64,000 nucleotides of DNA from assembly GCA_964471435.1 (NCBI GenBank), contig CAYYGA010000003.1, positions 13,611 to 77,610 of the forward strand, read 5' to 3'. This document shows, in pieces, positions 7,747 through 15,298 of this stretch. The notes beneath the pieces were generated by a model that saw only the letters and a list, made by a program, of their open reading frames with translations, had not been told where the DNA came from and made no database searches. This DNA comes from Facklamia sp964471435 (GTDB taxonomy: Bacteria; Bacillota; Bacilli; Lactobacillales; Aerococcaceae). A program made the position numbers and the translations under genes. Every line of letters starts with the position of its first letter. Position 1 is the first letter of the stretch.

Positions 7747-9888
7747 ATGAACCATCTATTAAAACAGTTGCGCTCACACTGGGTGTGGGTGCTTATCATT
7801 GTGCTGGCACATATAGTACAAGCATATACAATCCTTTTACTACCTTCTTATACGTCCGATTTGGTGGATGTGGGTATTCAAAATCGGGGCTACGAGTACT
7901 CTGTTCCTTATCAATTATCTTCTCCCGGCTATCAAGTGCTGGCTTCGGTCATAGAAAATGAAGAGGTAAATTTAGCTGACATCTATCGTCAAAATGATGA
8001 AGGATATTATGTATTAAGCAGTGAAATAGCAAATGCTGAAAATCAGCTGAGAGAATTAGATCAGTATTTTGTAGAACCCATGGCTGTTTTAGGCCAGCTG
8101 CAAAATGAACAGTCCGTCTCTACTCTTCCCCAAGCGCGTGAACTGGTAACAGCAACCACAGATGCTTACGGTGAAGCGACGGTTCATAATCAAGCAGTAC
8201 AGGCTGCCTTAGTTGAATATGATCAAACCGGCTATCCAACAGTCGACCATCAAATGAGCTACCTTTGGTCGAAGGGAGGCGCCATGTTAATTATAGCGGT
8301 TTTAAGTTTTCTGGCTGCCATTGTTGCATTTTACTTAGCGTCTCGTGTCGGTGCACGCATAGGTTTTGATCTGAGAAGAGATGTGTTTGACAGAGTACTG
8401 CAGTTTTCTCAAAAGGAAATGAATGAGTTTTCTACCGCTACACTCATTACCCGTACTACCAATGATATACAACAAATTCAGTTAATTTTAACTATAACCC
8501 TCCGAGCTATTATTTTTGCACCTCTTTTAGCAGTTGGAGGAATTATTTATGTGATGCAGACTCAATCAAGTATGTCATGGATCATTTTATTGGCTGTTAT
8601 TCTGATTATTATATTGGTAGGTATTTTATTATATATTACCATGCCGCGCTTTAGAATATTACAAAACCTCGTGGACCGTTTAAATTTAATTGCAAGAGAA
8701 ATACTTACGGGACTCCAGGTCGTCCGAGCTTTCGGTAAACAGGAACATGAAACCGAGAGGTTCAGGATTGCCAACATCGATCTTTATGATACTTATTTGA
8801 TGATAAGTAGAACAATGTCAGTTATGCTTCCATTGATGTTATTGTTGGCTAATGGAATTTCTGTTTTGATTGTTTGGATTGGGTCGCGCCATATTGCCAA
8901 TGGAACCATGCAGGTTGGGGAAATGATGGCTTTTATTACTTATACTTTACAAGTAATTTTTGGCTTCTTAAACTTTTCTTTGATGTCTATGCAAATTCCG
9001 CGAGCTGTTATTTCTGCTCGCCGGGTCGAGGAAGTAATCATTACACCCTTGAGTGTAGACGAACCATTGAACCCGCAAATCATCGAACAGCCTAAAGGCC
9101 AAGTGCGTTTTGAAAATGTATCCTTCAGTTTTGAAGAAGCAAATGAAAATGCATTAGAAAATATTAGCTTTGTGGCTGAGCCAGGTGAAACAACTGCAAT
9201 TATTGGAAGTACTGGTTCGGGTAAAAGTACTATTTTTAATCTGCTTCTACGCTTTTTTGATGTAAATGAAGGAAAAATTACCATTGATGGGATAGATATC
9301 CGTCAGCTCTCTTCAAGACAGCTGCGTGATATGATAGGCTATGTACCGCAAAAAGGGATTTTATTTTCTGGAACGATTGAATCGAACATTGCTTACGGTA
9401 ATCAGTCAATCACTGAAGCAGAAATGAAAAGAGCTGCTCGTATCGCTCATGCTGAAGAGTTTATTGTAGAAAAACCTGCCCGATTCCAAGCTCCAATATC
9501 GCAAGGAGGGTCCAATGTTTCCGGCGGTCAAAAACAACGTCTTTCGATAGCCCGGGCGATTGCAAAAAATCCTAACATTTTCCTGTTTGACGATAGTTTT
9601 TCAGCACTCGATTATCGTACAGATGCTTCTTTACGTCAGGTTTTAAATGAAGAGATTCAAGAAGCAACTAAAATTATTATTGCCCAACGGGTCAGTACTA
9701 TTTTAGAAGCGGAAAAAATTATTGTCTTGGATGAAGGACGAATTGATGGGATTGGAACTCATCAGGAGCTGATGAGCACGTCTTCGGTATATCAAGAGAT
9801 CGCTCGTTCACAGTTATCTTCAGCTGAACTCCAGGCAAAGGCAAAAAGAGATGCTGTACAGTTCAATCAATTAGGATGGGAGGGATAA
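7747..9888 (+). CDS. heterodimeric ABC exporter, subunit with degenerate ATPase site (LmrCD/BmrCD type)
   Basis: Half-transporter of 713 residues: six membrane helices followed by a nucleotide-binding domain. An unusually long extracellular loop of about 150 residues separates TM1 (about 14-36) from TM2 (about 183-203). Walker A is GSTGSGKST near 487 and the signature is VSGGQKQR near 588. Walker B ends FLFDDSF near 612, with Asp where the catalytic Glu normally sits, and the H-loop histidine is replaced by Gln (IIAQRVST near 644). This marks the non-catalytic side of an asymmetric pair. It is followed after one base by its partner at 9890. Such pairs export drugs, peptides or lipids; the substrate here is unknown. 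Confidence 0.9.
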   Translation: MNHLLKQLRSHWVWVLIIVLAHIVQAYTILLLPSYTSDLVDVGIQNRGYEYSVPYQLSSPGYQVLASVIENEEVNLADIYRQNDEGYYVLSSEIANAENQLRELDQYFVEPMAVLGQLQNEQSVSTLPQARELVTATTDAYGEATVHNQAVQAALVEYDQTGYPTVDHQMSYLWSKGGAMLIIAVLSFLAAIVAFYLASRVGARIGFDLRRDVFDRVLQFSQKEMNEFSTATLITRTTNDIQQIQLILTITLRAIIFAPLLAVGGIIYVMQTQSSMSWIILLAVILIIILVGILLYITMPRFRILQNLVDRLNLIAREILTGLQVVRAFGKQEHETERFRIANIDLYDTYLMISRTMSVMLPLMLLLANGISVLIVWIGSRHIANGTMQVGEMMAFITYTLQVIFGFLNFSLMSMQIPRAVISARRVEEVIITPLSVDEPLNPQIIEQPKGQVRFENVSFSFEEANENALENISFVAEPGETTAIIGSTGSGKSTIFNLLLRFFDVNEGKITIDGIDIRQLSSRQLRDMIGYVPQKGILFSGTIESNIAYGNQSITEAEMKRAARIAHAEEFIVEKPARFQAPISQGGSNVSGGQKQRLSIARAIAKNPNIFLFDDSFSALDYRTDASLRQVLNEEIQEATKIIIAQRVSTILEAEKIIVLDEGRIDGIGTHQELMSTSSVYQEIARSQLSSAELQAKAKRDAVQFNQLGWEG

Positions 9889-9889
9889 T

Positions 9890-11698
9890 ATGGCCCAACG
9901 AACACCTTATGTAAATAAAAAGCCGGTAAATATGGCAGCCACTTTTAAACGTATTATTAAAGAATTGATGGTACATAAATGGATGATGACTATCGTTCTT
10001 GGATCTACTTTCCTTTCCACTGTACTTAGTATTTTTGGTCCGGCAATGTTAGGTCGGGCTACAACGGAACTATTTAATGGCATTATGCGTCAAATTCAAG
10101 GAACCGGAGAAGTCGATTTTGAAGTAATAGGTCGAATCCTCTTGATTGCACTCAGTTTATATGTAGCTTCTGCTTTATTTGGAATGCTGCAAGGCTTTGT
10201 AATGAGCACTGTAGTTGAAGAAGTTGTGTTTAAATTACGTCAGCAGTTGATGCGTAAGATTCATCATATGCCTATGGCCTACTTTGAATCCCAGCCTTAT
10301 GGAGAAGTCCTGTCGCGGTTAACTAACGATATTGATACTGTAGCCAATTCTTTAGGTCAAAGTGTCACTCAATTGATGACTGCACTCTTAACCCTAATAG
10401 GGGTAGCAGCTATTATGCTGTCTATGAATGTCATCTTAGCTTTGGTCGTTATTTTACTGGTCCCTATTTCTTATTTTGTCATGCGTATTATTTTGAATAA
10501 CTCGCAAAAATATTTTAATTTACAACAAGAGTCTTTAGGTGTTATCAATGGCCAGGTCGAAGAAGTATATGCCGGACAGCCGATTGTTAAAGCTTTTAAT
10601 CAAGAACCGAGAACAATGTCAGAGTTTGAGAAGGTAAACAAAGAATTAGAAGCTTCCGCTTGGAAATCTCAATTCTTTTCAGGTATTATGTTTCCTTTTG
10701 TGCGGTTTTTAGGCTATTTAGGTTATGTTGCGGTAGTGATTATAGGTGCCTTCATGGTTATAAGAGGCAGTTTGACTGTTGGAGGAATTCAAGCCTTTTC
10801 TCAATACGTTACACGCTTTACCGTCCCTATCACTCAATTGTCACAAATTGTCACTATGCTTCAAACAATGGCAGCCGCAGGTGAACGGGTGTTTGAGTTG
10901 TTAGATGAGGAAGAAGAAGATCAAACCAGTGGGGTAGCCTTAGAAGTGGAACAGGTCAAAGGAAAAGTAGAATTTGATCAAGTGAGTTTTGGTTATCATA
11001 AAAACCAATTGATTATTCAAAACTTTAGTGCTCAAGTAAAACCAGGTGAAAAGGTAGCCTTGGTAGGACCCACAGGAGCAGGTAAATCCACGATTGTTAA
11101 ACTTTTGATGCGCTTTTATGATGTTGACCATGGAGAAATCCGAATTGATGGGCGCCCAGTGAATCAATACAGCCGCCAGTCTTATCAACAAATGATGGCG
11201 ATGGTATTGCAGGATACGTGGTTATATAATGAGACAATAATGGAGAATATCCGCTACGGTCGAAAAGATGCCAGTGATGAAGAGGTAATTCAAGCTGCAA
11301 AGTCTGCGCGCGTCTATCATTACATACAACAACTTCCAAAAGGCTTTGATTTTATTTTAAATGAGGAAGCGACAAATATTTCCCAAGGACAAAAGCAACT
11401 TTTAACAATTGCCCGTGCCATTTTAGCCGATCGACCGGTTTTAATTTTAGATGAAGCGACTTCTTCAGTTGATACAAGAACAGAGATATTGATTCAAGAA
11501 GCCATGGATAATTTAATGAAGGGTAGAACAAGTTTTGTGATTGCTCACCGGTTGTCTACTATCCGTGATTCTGATTTAATCCTTTATATGGAAGACGGTG
11601 ATATTGTAGAACAAGGGAATCATGAAGAATTAATGGCTGTTAACGGGCGTTATGCCAACCTTTATAACAGCCAGTTTGCTACTGATTTAGCTTCTTAA
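9890..11698 (+). CDS. heterodimeric ABC exporter, subunit with canonical ATPase site
   Basis: Partner half-transporter of 602 residues with six membrane helices and a C-terminal nucleotide-binding domain. Walker A is GPTGAGKST near 393, Walker B is LILDEATSS near 518 with the catalytic Glu, and the H-loop has AHRLST near 552. The signature is altered to ISQGQ near 497. In the head-to-tail dimer this weak signature faces the weak Walker B/H-loop of the 7747 subunit. The two lesions therefore fall in the same composite site, as in LmrCD, BmrCD and TM287/288. The one-base spacing implies translational coupling, and the ribosome site lies in the end of the first gene. Confidence 0.92.
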   Translation: MAQRTPYVNKKPVNMAATFKRIIKELMVHKWMMTIVLGSTFLSTVLSIFGPAMLGRATTELFNGIMRQIQGTGEVDFEVIGRILLIALSLYVASALFGMLQGFVMSTVVEEVVFKLRQQLMRKIHHMPMAYFESQPYGEVLSRLTNDIDTVANSLGQSVTQLMTALLTLIGVAAIMLSMNVILALVVILLVPISYFVMRIILNNSQKYFNLQQESLGVINGQVEEVYAGQPIVKAFNQEPRTMSEFEKVNKELEASAWKSQFFSGIMFPFVRFLGYLGYVAVVIIGAFMVIRGSLTVGGIQAFSQYVTRFTVPITQLSQIVTMLQTMAAAGERVFELLDEEEEDQTSGVALEVEQVKGKVEFDQVSFGYHKNQLIIQNFSAQVKPGEKVALVGPTGAGKSTIVKLLMRFYDVDHGEIRIDGRPVNQYSRQSYQQMMAMVLQDTWLYNETIMENIRYGRKDASDEEVIQAAKSARVYHYIQQLPKGFDFILNEEATNISQGQKQLLTIARAILADRPVLILDEATSSVDTRTEILIQEAMDNLMKGRTSFVIAHRLSTIRDSDLILYMEDGDIVEQGNHEELMAVNGRYANLYNSQFATDLAS

Positions 11699-11729
11699 GG
11701 ATAATTATTAAAAGGTAGTGAGAATCATT

Positions 11730-11758
11730 TTGACATTTTTCTCAGCTTGACTTACTAT
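11730..11758 (+). promoter_or_regulatory. sigma-A promoter of ilvE
   Basis: A perfect TTGACA (11730-11735), a 17-nt spacer and TACTAT (11753-11758) precede ilvE by about 90 nt. Confidence 0.6.
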
Positions 11759-11797
11759 AAACCTACTCATATGACATAAGTTAAGATCAGACGATAT

Positions 11798-11822
11798 AAC
11801 CAAGCCGCTTTGGGCTTGGTTT
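11798..11822 (+). terminator. hairpin in the ilvE 5' leader
   Basis: AACCAAGCC (11798-11806) pairs with GGCTTGGTT (11813-11821) around a short loop; the following bases are TAATT, so the U-run is weak. It lies downstream of the ilvE promoter, so it may end the exporter transcript and also act in the ilvE leader. Confidence 0.5.
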
Positions 11823-11848
11823 AATTCATATAGAAGAAGAGGGATGGC

Positions 11849-12880
11849 ATGGCAAAAATAAAAGCAGATTCTATTCAATGGGAGCAACTAGGTTTTGAAT
11901 ACCACGATACCGGCAGCAGCTTTCGAGCTTATTATAAAGAAGGTCAGTGGAGTGAAGGTGAGATTGTTGAAAGTAAAGATATTACAATCAGCGAAGCTGC
12001 GACGGCTATTCATTATGGGCAGCAATGTTTTGAAGGTTTAAAAGCCTATCGTACTAAAGAAGGAAGAATACAATTATTCAGGCCTGACCAAAATGCTCAA
12101 AGGTTGGTAAATTCTGCTGAAAGACTCTTGATGGAGCCTTATCCAGCTGATAAGTTTTTAGCAGCAGTTAAACAGATAGTAAAAGCCAATGAGGCTTTTG
12201 TCCCGCCATATAATTCGGGCGCTACTTTATATATACGTCCATTCTTAATCGGAATGGGGGATATAGTAGGAGTGCAGCCTGCCAAAGAATATATGTTTGG
12301 TATTTTTGTCACCCCTGTTGGTTCTTATTTTAAAGGGGGCATGACTCCTTCTAAGTTTTTAATTAGTCAGTATGACCGGGCAGCACCAAATGGTACAGGC
12401 GGTGCAAAAGTCGGCGGCAATTATGCATCCTCACTTATGGCAGGTCAAGAAGCAAAAGCTAAAGGTTACTCAGACGCAATCTTTTTGGACCCGGCTACAA
12501 AAACTAAACTTGAAGAAGTAGGCTCTGCCAACTTTTTTGGGATTACAAAAGACAGACGTTTTATAACACCTAAATCTCCTTCTATTTTACCAAGCATCAC
12601 TAAATACTCTTTAATCCAGCTGGCCCAAGAACGGTTTGAGATGGCAGTTGAAGAAAGAGATGTTTATTTAAGTGAATTAGATGAATTTGTAGAAGCCGGA
12701 GCCATGGGGACAGCAGCAGTGATTGCTCCAATTGGGGTTATTGATTATGGTGAGAAACGGTGGGTATTTCATTCTGAAACAGAAGTAGGTCCGATTATTC
12801 AAAACATGTATAAGGAATTAGTGGGGATCCAATTTGGAGATATACCAGCTCCACAAGGATGGATACAAAAAATAGATTAA
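11849..12880 (+). CDS. ilvE: branched-chain amino acid aminotransferase
   Basis: PLP enzyme of fold type IV that interconverts leucine, isoleucine and valine with their 2-oxo acids, using 2-oxoglutarate/glutamate, in the cytosol. The 343 residues fit the family length. The PLP lysine is in AKVGGNYASS near residue 187, and EEVGSANFFG, EAGAMGTAAV and HYGQQCFEG are recognisable conserved blocks. It is a single gene with its own promoter at 11730, a leader hairpin and a strong long terminator after it. No biosynthetic ilv/leu genes are nearby, so a role in catabolism or interconversion is plausible. Confidence 0.95.
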   Translation: MAKIKADSIQWEQLGFEYHDTGSSFRAYYKEGQWSEGEIVESKDITISEAATAIHYGQQCFEGLKAYRTKEGRIQLFRPDQNAQRLVNSAERLLMEPYPADKFLAAVKQIVKANEAFVPPYNSGATLYIRPFLIGMGDIVGVQPAKEYMFGIFVTPVGSYFKGGMTPSKFLISQYDRAAPNGTGGAKVGGNYASSLMAGQEAKAKGYSDAIFLDPATKTKLEEVGSANFFGITKDRRFITPKSPSILPSITKYSLIQLAQERFEMAVEERDVYLSELDEFVEAGAMGTAAVIAPIGVIDYGEKRWVFHSETEVGPIIQNMYKELVGIQFGDIPAPQGWIQKID

Positions 12881-12937
12881 ACTGCAGAAACAATTTTCTG
12901 AACAGTTAAAAATGAATGCCGGAAGAGTCCAATTTGA

Positions 12938-13031
12938 TAAACACTCCCCTATTTTAATTAAGCAAAAGCCTCTTTCTTTCGACTTGTAGAAAGTTAAAGC
13001 AGCCGGCTTAAATTAAAATGAGGAGTGTTTT
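12938..13031 (+). terminator. long hairpin terminator after ilvE
   Basis: AAACACTCC near 12939 pairs with GGAGTGTTT near 13022, and ATTTTAATTAAGC pairs with GCTTAAATTAAAAT. CTTTC and GAAAG form a tip hairpin. A T-run follows. The arm extends far beyond a normal terminator stem. Confidence 0.8.
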
Positions 13032-13120
13032 TATTAAGAGAAAAATTAATTGCAATCATTTTTATGACTTGCTATGATTAAACAGTTAGTGGATTTCAGA
13101 AAAATGGGAAGGGGTAACTG

Positions 13121-13858
13121 ATGAAATTTTTATCATTCATGTCGACATTAGGAAAGTGGACCATAAGCGGGATAGTAATCATTGTATTAATAGTAGGTAT
13201 GATCAATTTATTTACTATACAAACTACAAAATCGCGTACGTTAAGTATCAATGAATTATCCCAAAGTGAATATGCTGAAGCTGATATTCCTGTTTTAGTT
13301 TTAGGAGCGGGAGTAATTGAGAATATTTATCCCAGTCAAATTCTCGCTCAGCGGCTTAATCAAGCAGAAGAAATTTATCGAAACCTTCCCGAAAAATCAT
13401 TTATAATGAGTGGCGACCACCGTGAATCTAATTATAATGAAGTGGGCGTTATGAAGAATTATCTTCTGGAAGCCGGCTTACCTTCAGAACAAATCTATTT
13501 GGATCATGCAGGGACTTCTACATTTGATTCACTCTACCGGTTGAAACATATTATTAAAAGCGACCAAGTGGTTATTGTTACACAAGCCTATCATTTACCC
13601 CGGGCTTTGATGATTGCTAAAGGAATTGGGTTGGAAGCAGTCGGAGTGGCCGCTCCAGAGTCTTCTACGACCCGCTTATACCGAGAAAGCAGGGAAGTTC
13701 TCGCGAGACTGAAAGACTTTGCTGTTTTATACCTGGGCTATCAACCAGAAAATAAACCGAATCTCAATTATGCCTTCGATTTAGAAAAAAGCGGTGACTT
13801 AACGAATAAGAAAGAAGAGCTGGCAAGTATTAAGAGCCAGCCTTTCAATAAACATTAA
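13121..13858 (+). CDS. DUF218 (SanA/YdcF-like) membrane protein
   Basis: A 245-residue protein with one N-terminal membrane helix (about 14-33) and an extracellular DUF218 domain. Recognisable family blocks are PVLVLGAG near 62, SGDHRESNYNE near 105 and VTQAYHLPRALMIA near 155, the last with the conserved His. E. coli SanA and YdcF belong here; SanA affects envelope permeability to vancomycin. The biochemical activity of the family is poorly defined, so I give only the family. The start has GGAAGGGG. It is monocistronic between the ilvE terminator and the aromatic-leader promoter. Confidence 0.8.
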   Translation: MKFLSFMSTLGKWTISGIVIIVLIVGMINLFTIQTTKSRTLSINELSQSEYAEADIPVLVLGAGVIENIYPSQILAQRLNQAEEIYRNLPEKSFIMSGDHRESNYNEVGVMKNYLLEAGLPSEQIYLDHAGTSTFDSLYRLKHIIKSDQVVIVTQAYHLPRALMIAKGIGLEAVGVAAPESSTTRLYRESREVLARLKDFAVLYLGYQPENKPNLNYAFDLEKSGDLTNKKEELASIKSQPFNKH

Positions 13859-13897
13859 AAAATAATTAGATTTTAAAAGGATTATTAAAATAAACCC

Positions 13898-13926
13898 TTG
13901 ACTTTTTCATATTACTGGCTTATTAT
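13898..13926 (+). promoter_or_regulatory. strong sigma-A promoter of the aromatic-leader ABC operon
   Basis: TTGACT (13898-13903), a 17-nt spacer and TATTAT (13921-13926). The predicted start near 13933 gives a leader of about 290 nt before the first structural gene. Confidence 0.75.
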
Positions 13927-13957
13927 ATTGTTAATAACAAAAAGGCGAGGGATTAAG

Positions 13958-14011
13958 ATGAATAATTTATTAAACATCAACCAAAATTTTTACTATGGCT
14001 ATTTTAGATAA
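13958..14011 (+). CDS. Phe/Tyr-rich leader peptide (candidate attenuator peptide)
   Basis: A 17-codon frame with ATG at 13958 and TAA at 14009-14011 encodes MNNLLNINQNFYYGYFR. Five of its last seven residues are Phe or Tyr (codons 13988-14005). GGCGAGGG at 13944-13951 can serve as ribosome site about six bases before the ATG. The frame starts about 25 nt after the predicted transcription start and ends at the base of the first hairpin. This is the classic geometry of E. coli-type attenuator peptides such as PheL. The inference is that ribosomes stall here when Tyr- or Phe-tRNA is scarce and change folding of the downstream RNA. Too short for routine gene calling. Confidence 0.7.
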   Translation: MNNLLNINQNFYYGYFR

Positions 14012-14154
14012 AGTTTGTATCTACCTTATAGATGCAAACATAAACGTAAAGTTTGTATCTATGATGAGCTATAGTTTTTTGGTGGCCCGCATAGATAAGG
14101 AAAATTATCTAATGTGGGTTAAAACTTAAACCGCGCCATATATTCGGCTTTAAG
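13988..14154 (+). ncRNA. attenuator leader with mutually exclusive hairpins
   Basis: GTTTGTATCTA occurs at 14013-14023 and again at 14051-14061; between them TAGATGCAAAC (14029-14039) can pair with either. The first copy lies within a 15-nt direct repeat that includes the leader stop codon. ACTATGGCT inside the Tyr codons (13992-14000) can also pair with AGCTATAGT (14067-14075), which is followed by a T-run. Further down, CCCGCATAGATAA (14086-14098) pairs with TTATCTAATGTGGG (14105-14118), and CTTAAACCG (14125-14133) with CGGCTTTAAG (14145-14154). The ATCTAATG arm can instead pair with CATTAGAT of the terminator at 14155. All pairings were read by eye. Confidence 0.65.
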
Positions 14155-14195
14155 AGACCTGCATTAGATGATCATTCTAATGGAGGTCTTTTGTT
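14155..14195 (+). terminator. regulated terminator at the end of the aromatic leader
   Basis: AGACCTGCATTAGA (14155-14168) pairs with TCTAATGGAGGTCT (14176-14189) with one G-G mismatch, then TTTGTT. The 5' arm can alternatively pair with ATCTAATGTGGGTT (14107-14120), giving an antiterminator. The 3' arm also contains GGAGG. Confidence 0.7.
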
Positions 14196-14222
14196 ATGAA
14201 AATAAATCTAGGAGGAAGCAAA

Positions 14223-15281
14223 ATGGTAATCAAACACAAATGGATATCGGTAATCGTCACACTCGCTGCAGTTTTATTAGGAGTTGTTACACCGTTTAGC
14301 GCTTTTGCTCAAGAAAATATTTCAGTGGGGATATTACAATATGTAGAACATGATTCGCTGAATCAAACACGCGAGGGCTTTATTGATGGCTTAGCTGAAG
14401 CAGGGTATGTAGAAGGAGAGAATTTAACTCTTAATTATTTAAATGCAGCCGCGGACAATGCTAATTTACAAACAATGTCCGAAACATTGTCTAATGATAA
14501 TGATTACCTTTTTGCCATTGCCACTCCTGCTGCTCAATCCCTGGCCAATGTGGAAAGTGAGACACCAATTTATTTTTCTGCCGTTTCCGATCCGGTCGGT
14601 TCAGGCTTAGTGGAAAGTTTAGAAACTCCGGGGAAAAATGTAACGGGAACTACCGATGCAGGTCCTATTGAAGAGCAAGTCGAGTTATTGATTTCTATTG
14701 TGCCGGAAGCAGAAACAGTCGGTATTATTTATAATTCTGGAGAGGCAAACTCTAAATCAGAAGCCGAAAAAGCAATCGCTGTGATGGAAGAAAAAGGACT
14801 GTCAGTTTTAGAAAGCACAGTTATTTCAACGAATGATATCTCGCAGGCGATGAATGCTTTAGTAGGGAATGTTGATGCGGTCTTTACAGTGACTGATAAT
14901 ACAATAGCTTCCGCCATGCCTTTAGTTGGAGACATGGCAATTGAAGCAGATTTACCTTTAGTAGGCGGCTCCAAAGATATGGCTTTAGAAAACGGTCTGG
15001 CAACTTATGGGCTAGATTACTATGAATTAGGGAAGCAGACAGCACAAATGCTGGTCAGACAAATTGAAGAAGAAATGGACACAGCTGAAATTCCAGTGGA
15101 ATCAGCGGCGGTCCTAGAATTAGTAGTGAATGAAACCTACGCCCAAGCAATTGGTATTGATCCGTCATCGATTCAAATTTCCTCAGAAGATACCAATCCA
15201 AGCGAAAACAACCAAGATTCAGTAACAACGGAAGATACCCAAGAAGAAACAGAATCTGCTGAGACAGATTCTACTGAATAA
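14223..15281 (+). CDS. ABC importer substrate-binding protein (TrpX-like, ABC_sub_bind family), first copy
   Basis: Extracellular binding protein of the family that includes streptococcal TrpX. I place the start at ATG 14223, after AGGAGG at 14210, rather than at ATG 14196, because it gives a clean signal peptide (MVIKHKWISV...FSAFA) with cleavage before QENIS. There is no lipobox cysteine. The domain has VGILQYVEHD near 34, FAIATPAAQSLA near 95, then AVSDPVGSGLVES and VGIIYNSGEANS. A Ser/Thr/Glu-rich tail of about 30 residues ends the protein. It heads an operon with a paralogue, permease and ATPase. The Phe/Tyr leader suggests an aromatic ligand, but the ligand is inferred. Confidence 0.85.
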   Translation: MVIKHKWISVIVTLAAVLLGVVTPFSAFAQENISVGILQYVEHDSLNQTREGFIDGLAEAGYVEGENLTLNYLNAAADNANLQTMSETLSNDNDYLFAIATPAAQSLANVESETPIYFSAVSDPVGSGLVESLETPGKNVTGTTDAGPIEEQVELLISIVPEAETVGIIYNSGEANSKSEAEKAIAVMEEKGLSVLESTVISTNDISQAMNALVGNVDAVFTVTDNTIASAMPLVGDMAIEADLPLVGGSKDMALENGLATYGLDYYELGKQTAQMLVRQIEEEMDTAEIPVESAAVLELVVNETYAQAIGIDPSSIQISSEDTNPSENNQDSVTTEDTQEETESAETDSTE

Positions 15282-15298
15282 GAAAGAAGGCCAAAAAG

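Noticed and set aside
12938..13031. Miniature transposable element
   Set aside because: The dyad ends in a T-run directly after a gene, lacks a recognisable target duplication and shares no sequence with the other long dyads in the window.
13933..14195. T-box riboswitch in the aromatic leader
   Set aside because: The length is right and ACCGCG occurs near 14130, but the T-box core (GGGTGG followed closely by ACCGCG) is not present as a unit, and the Phe/Tyr peptide with paired switch arms explains the region better. It remains the main alternative.
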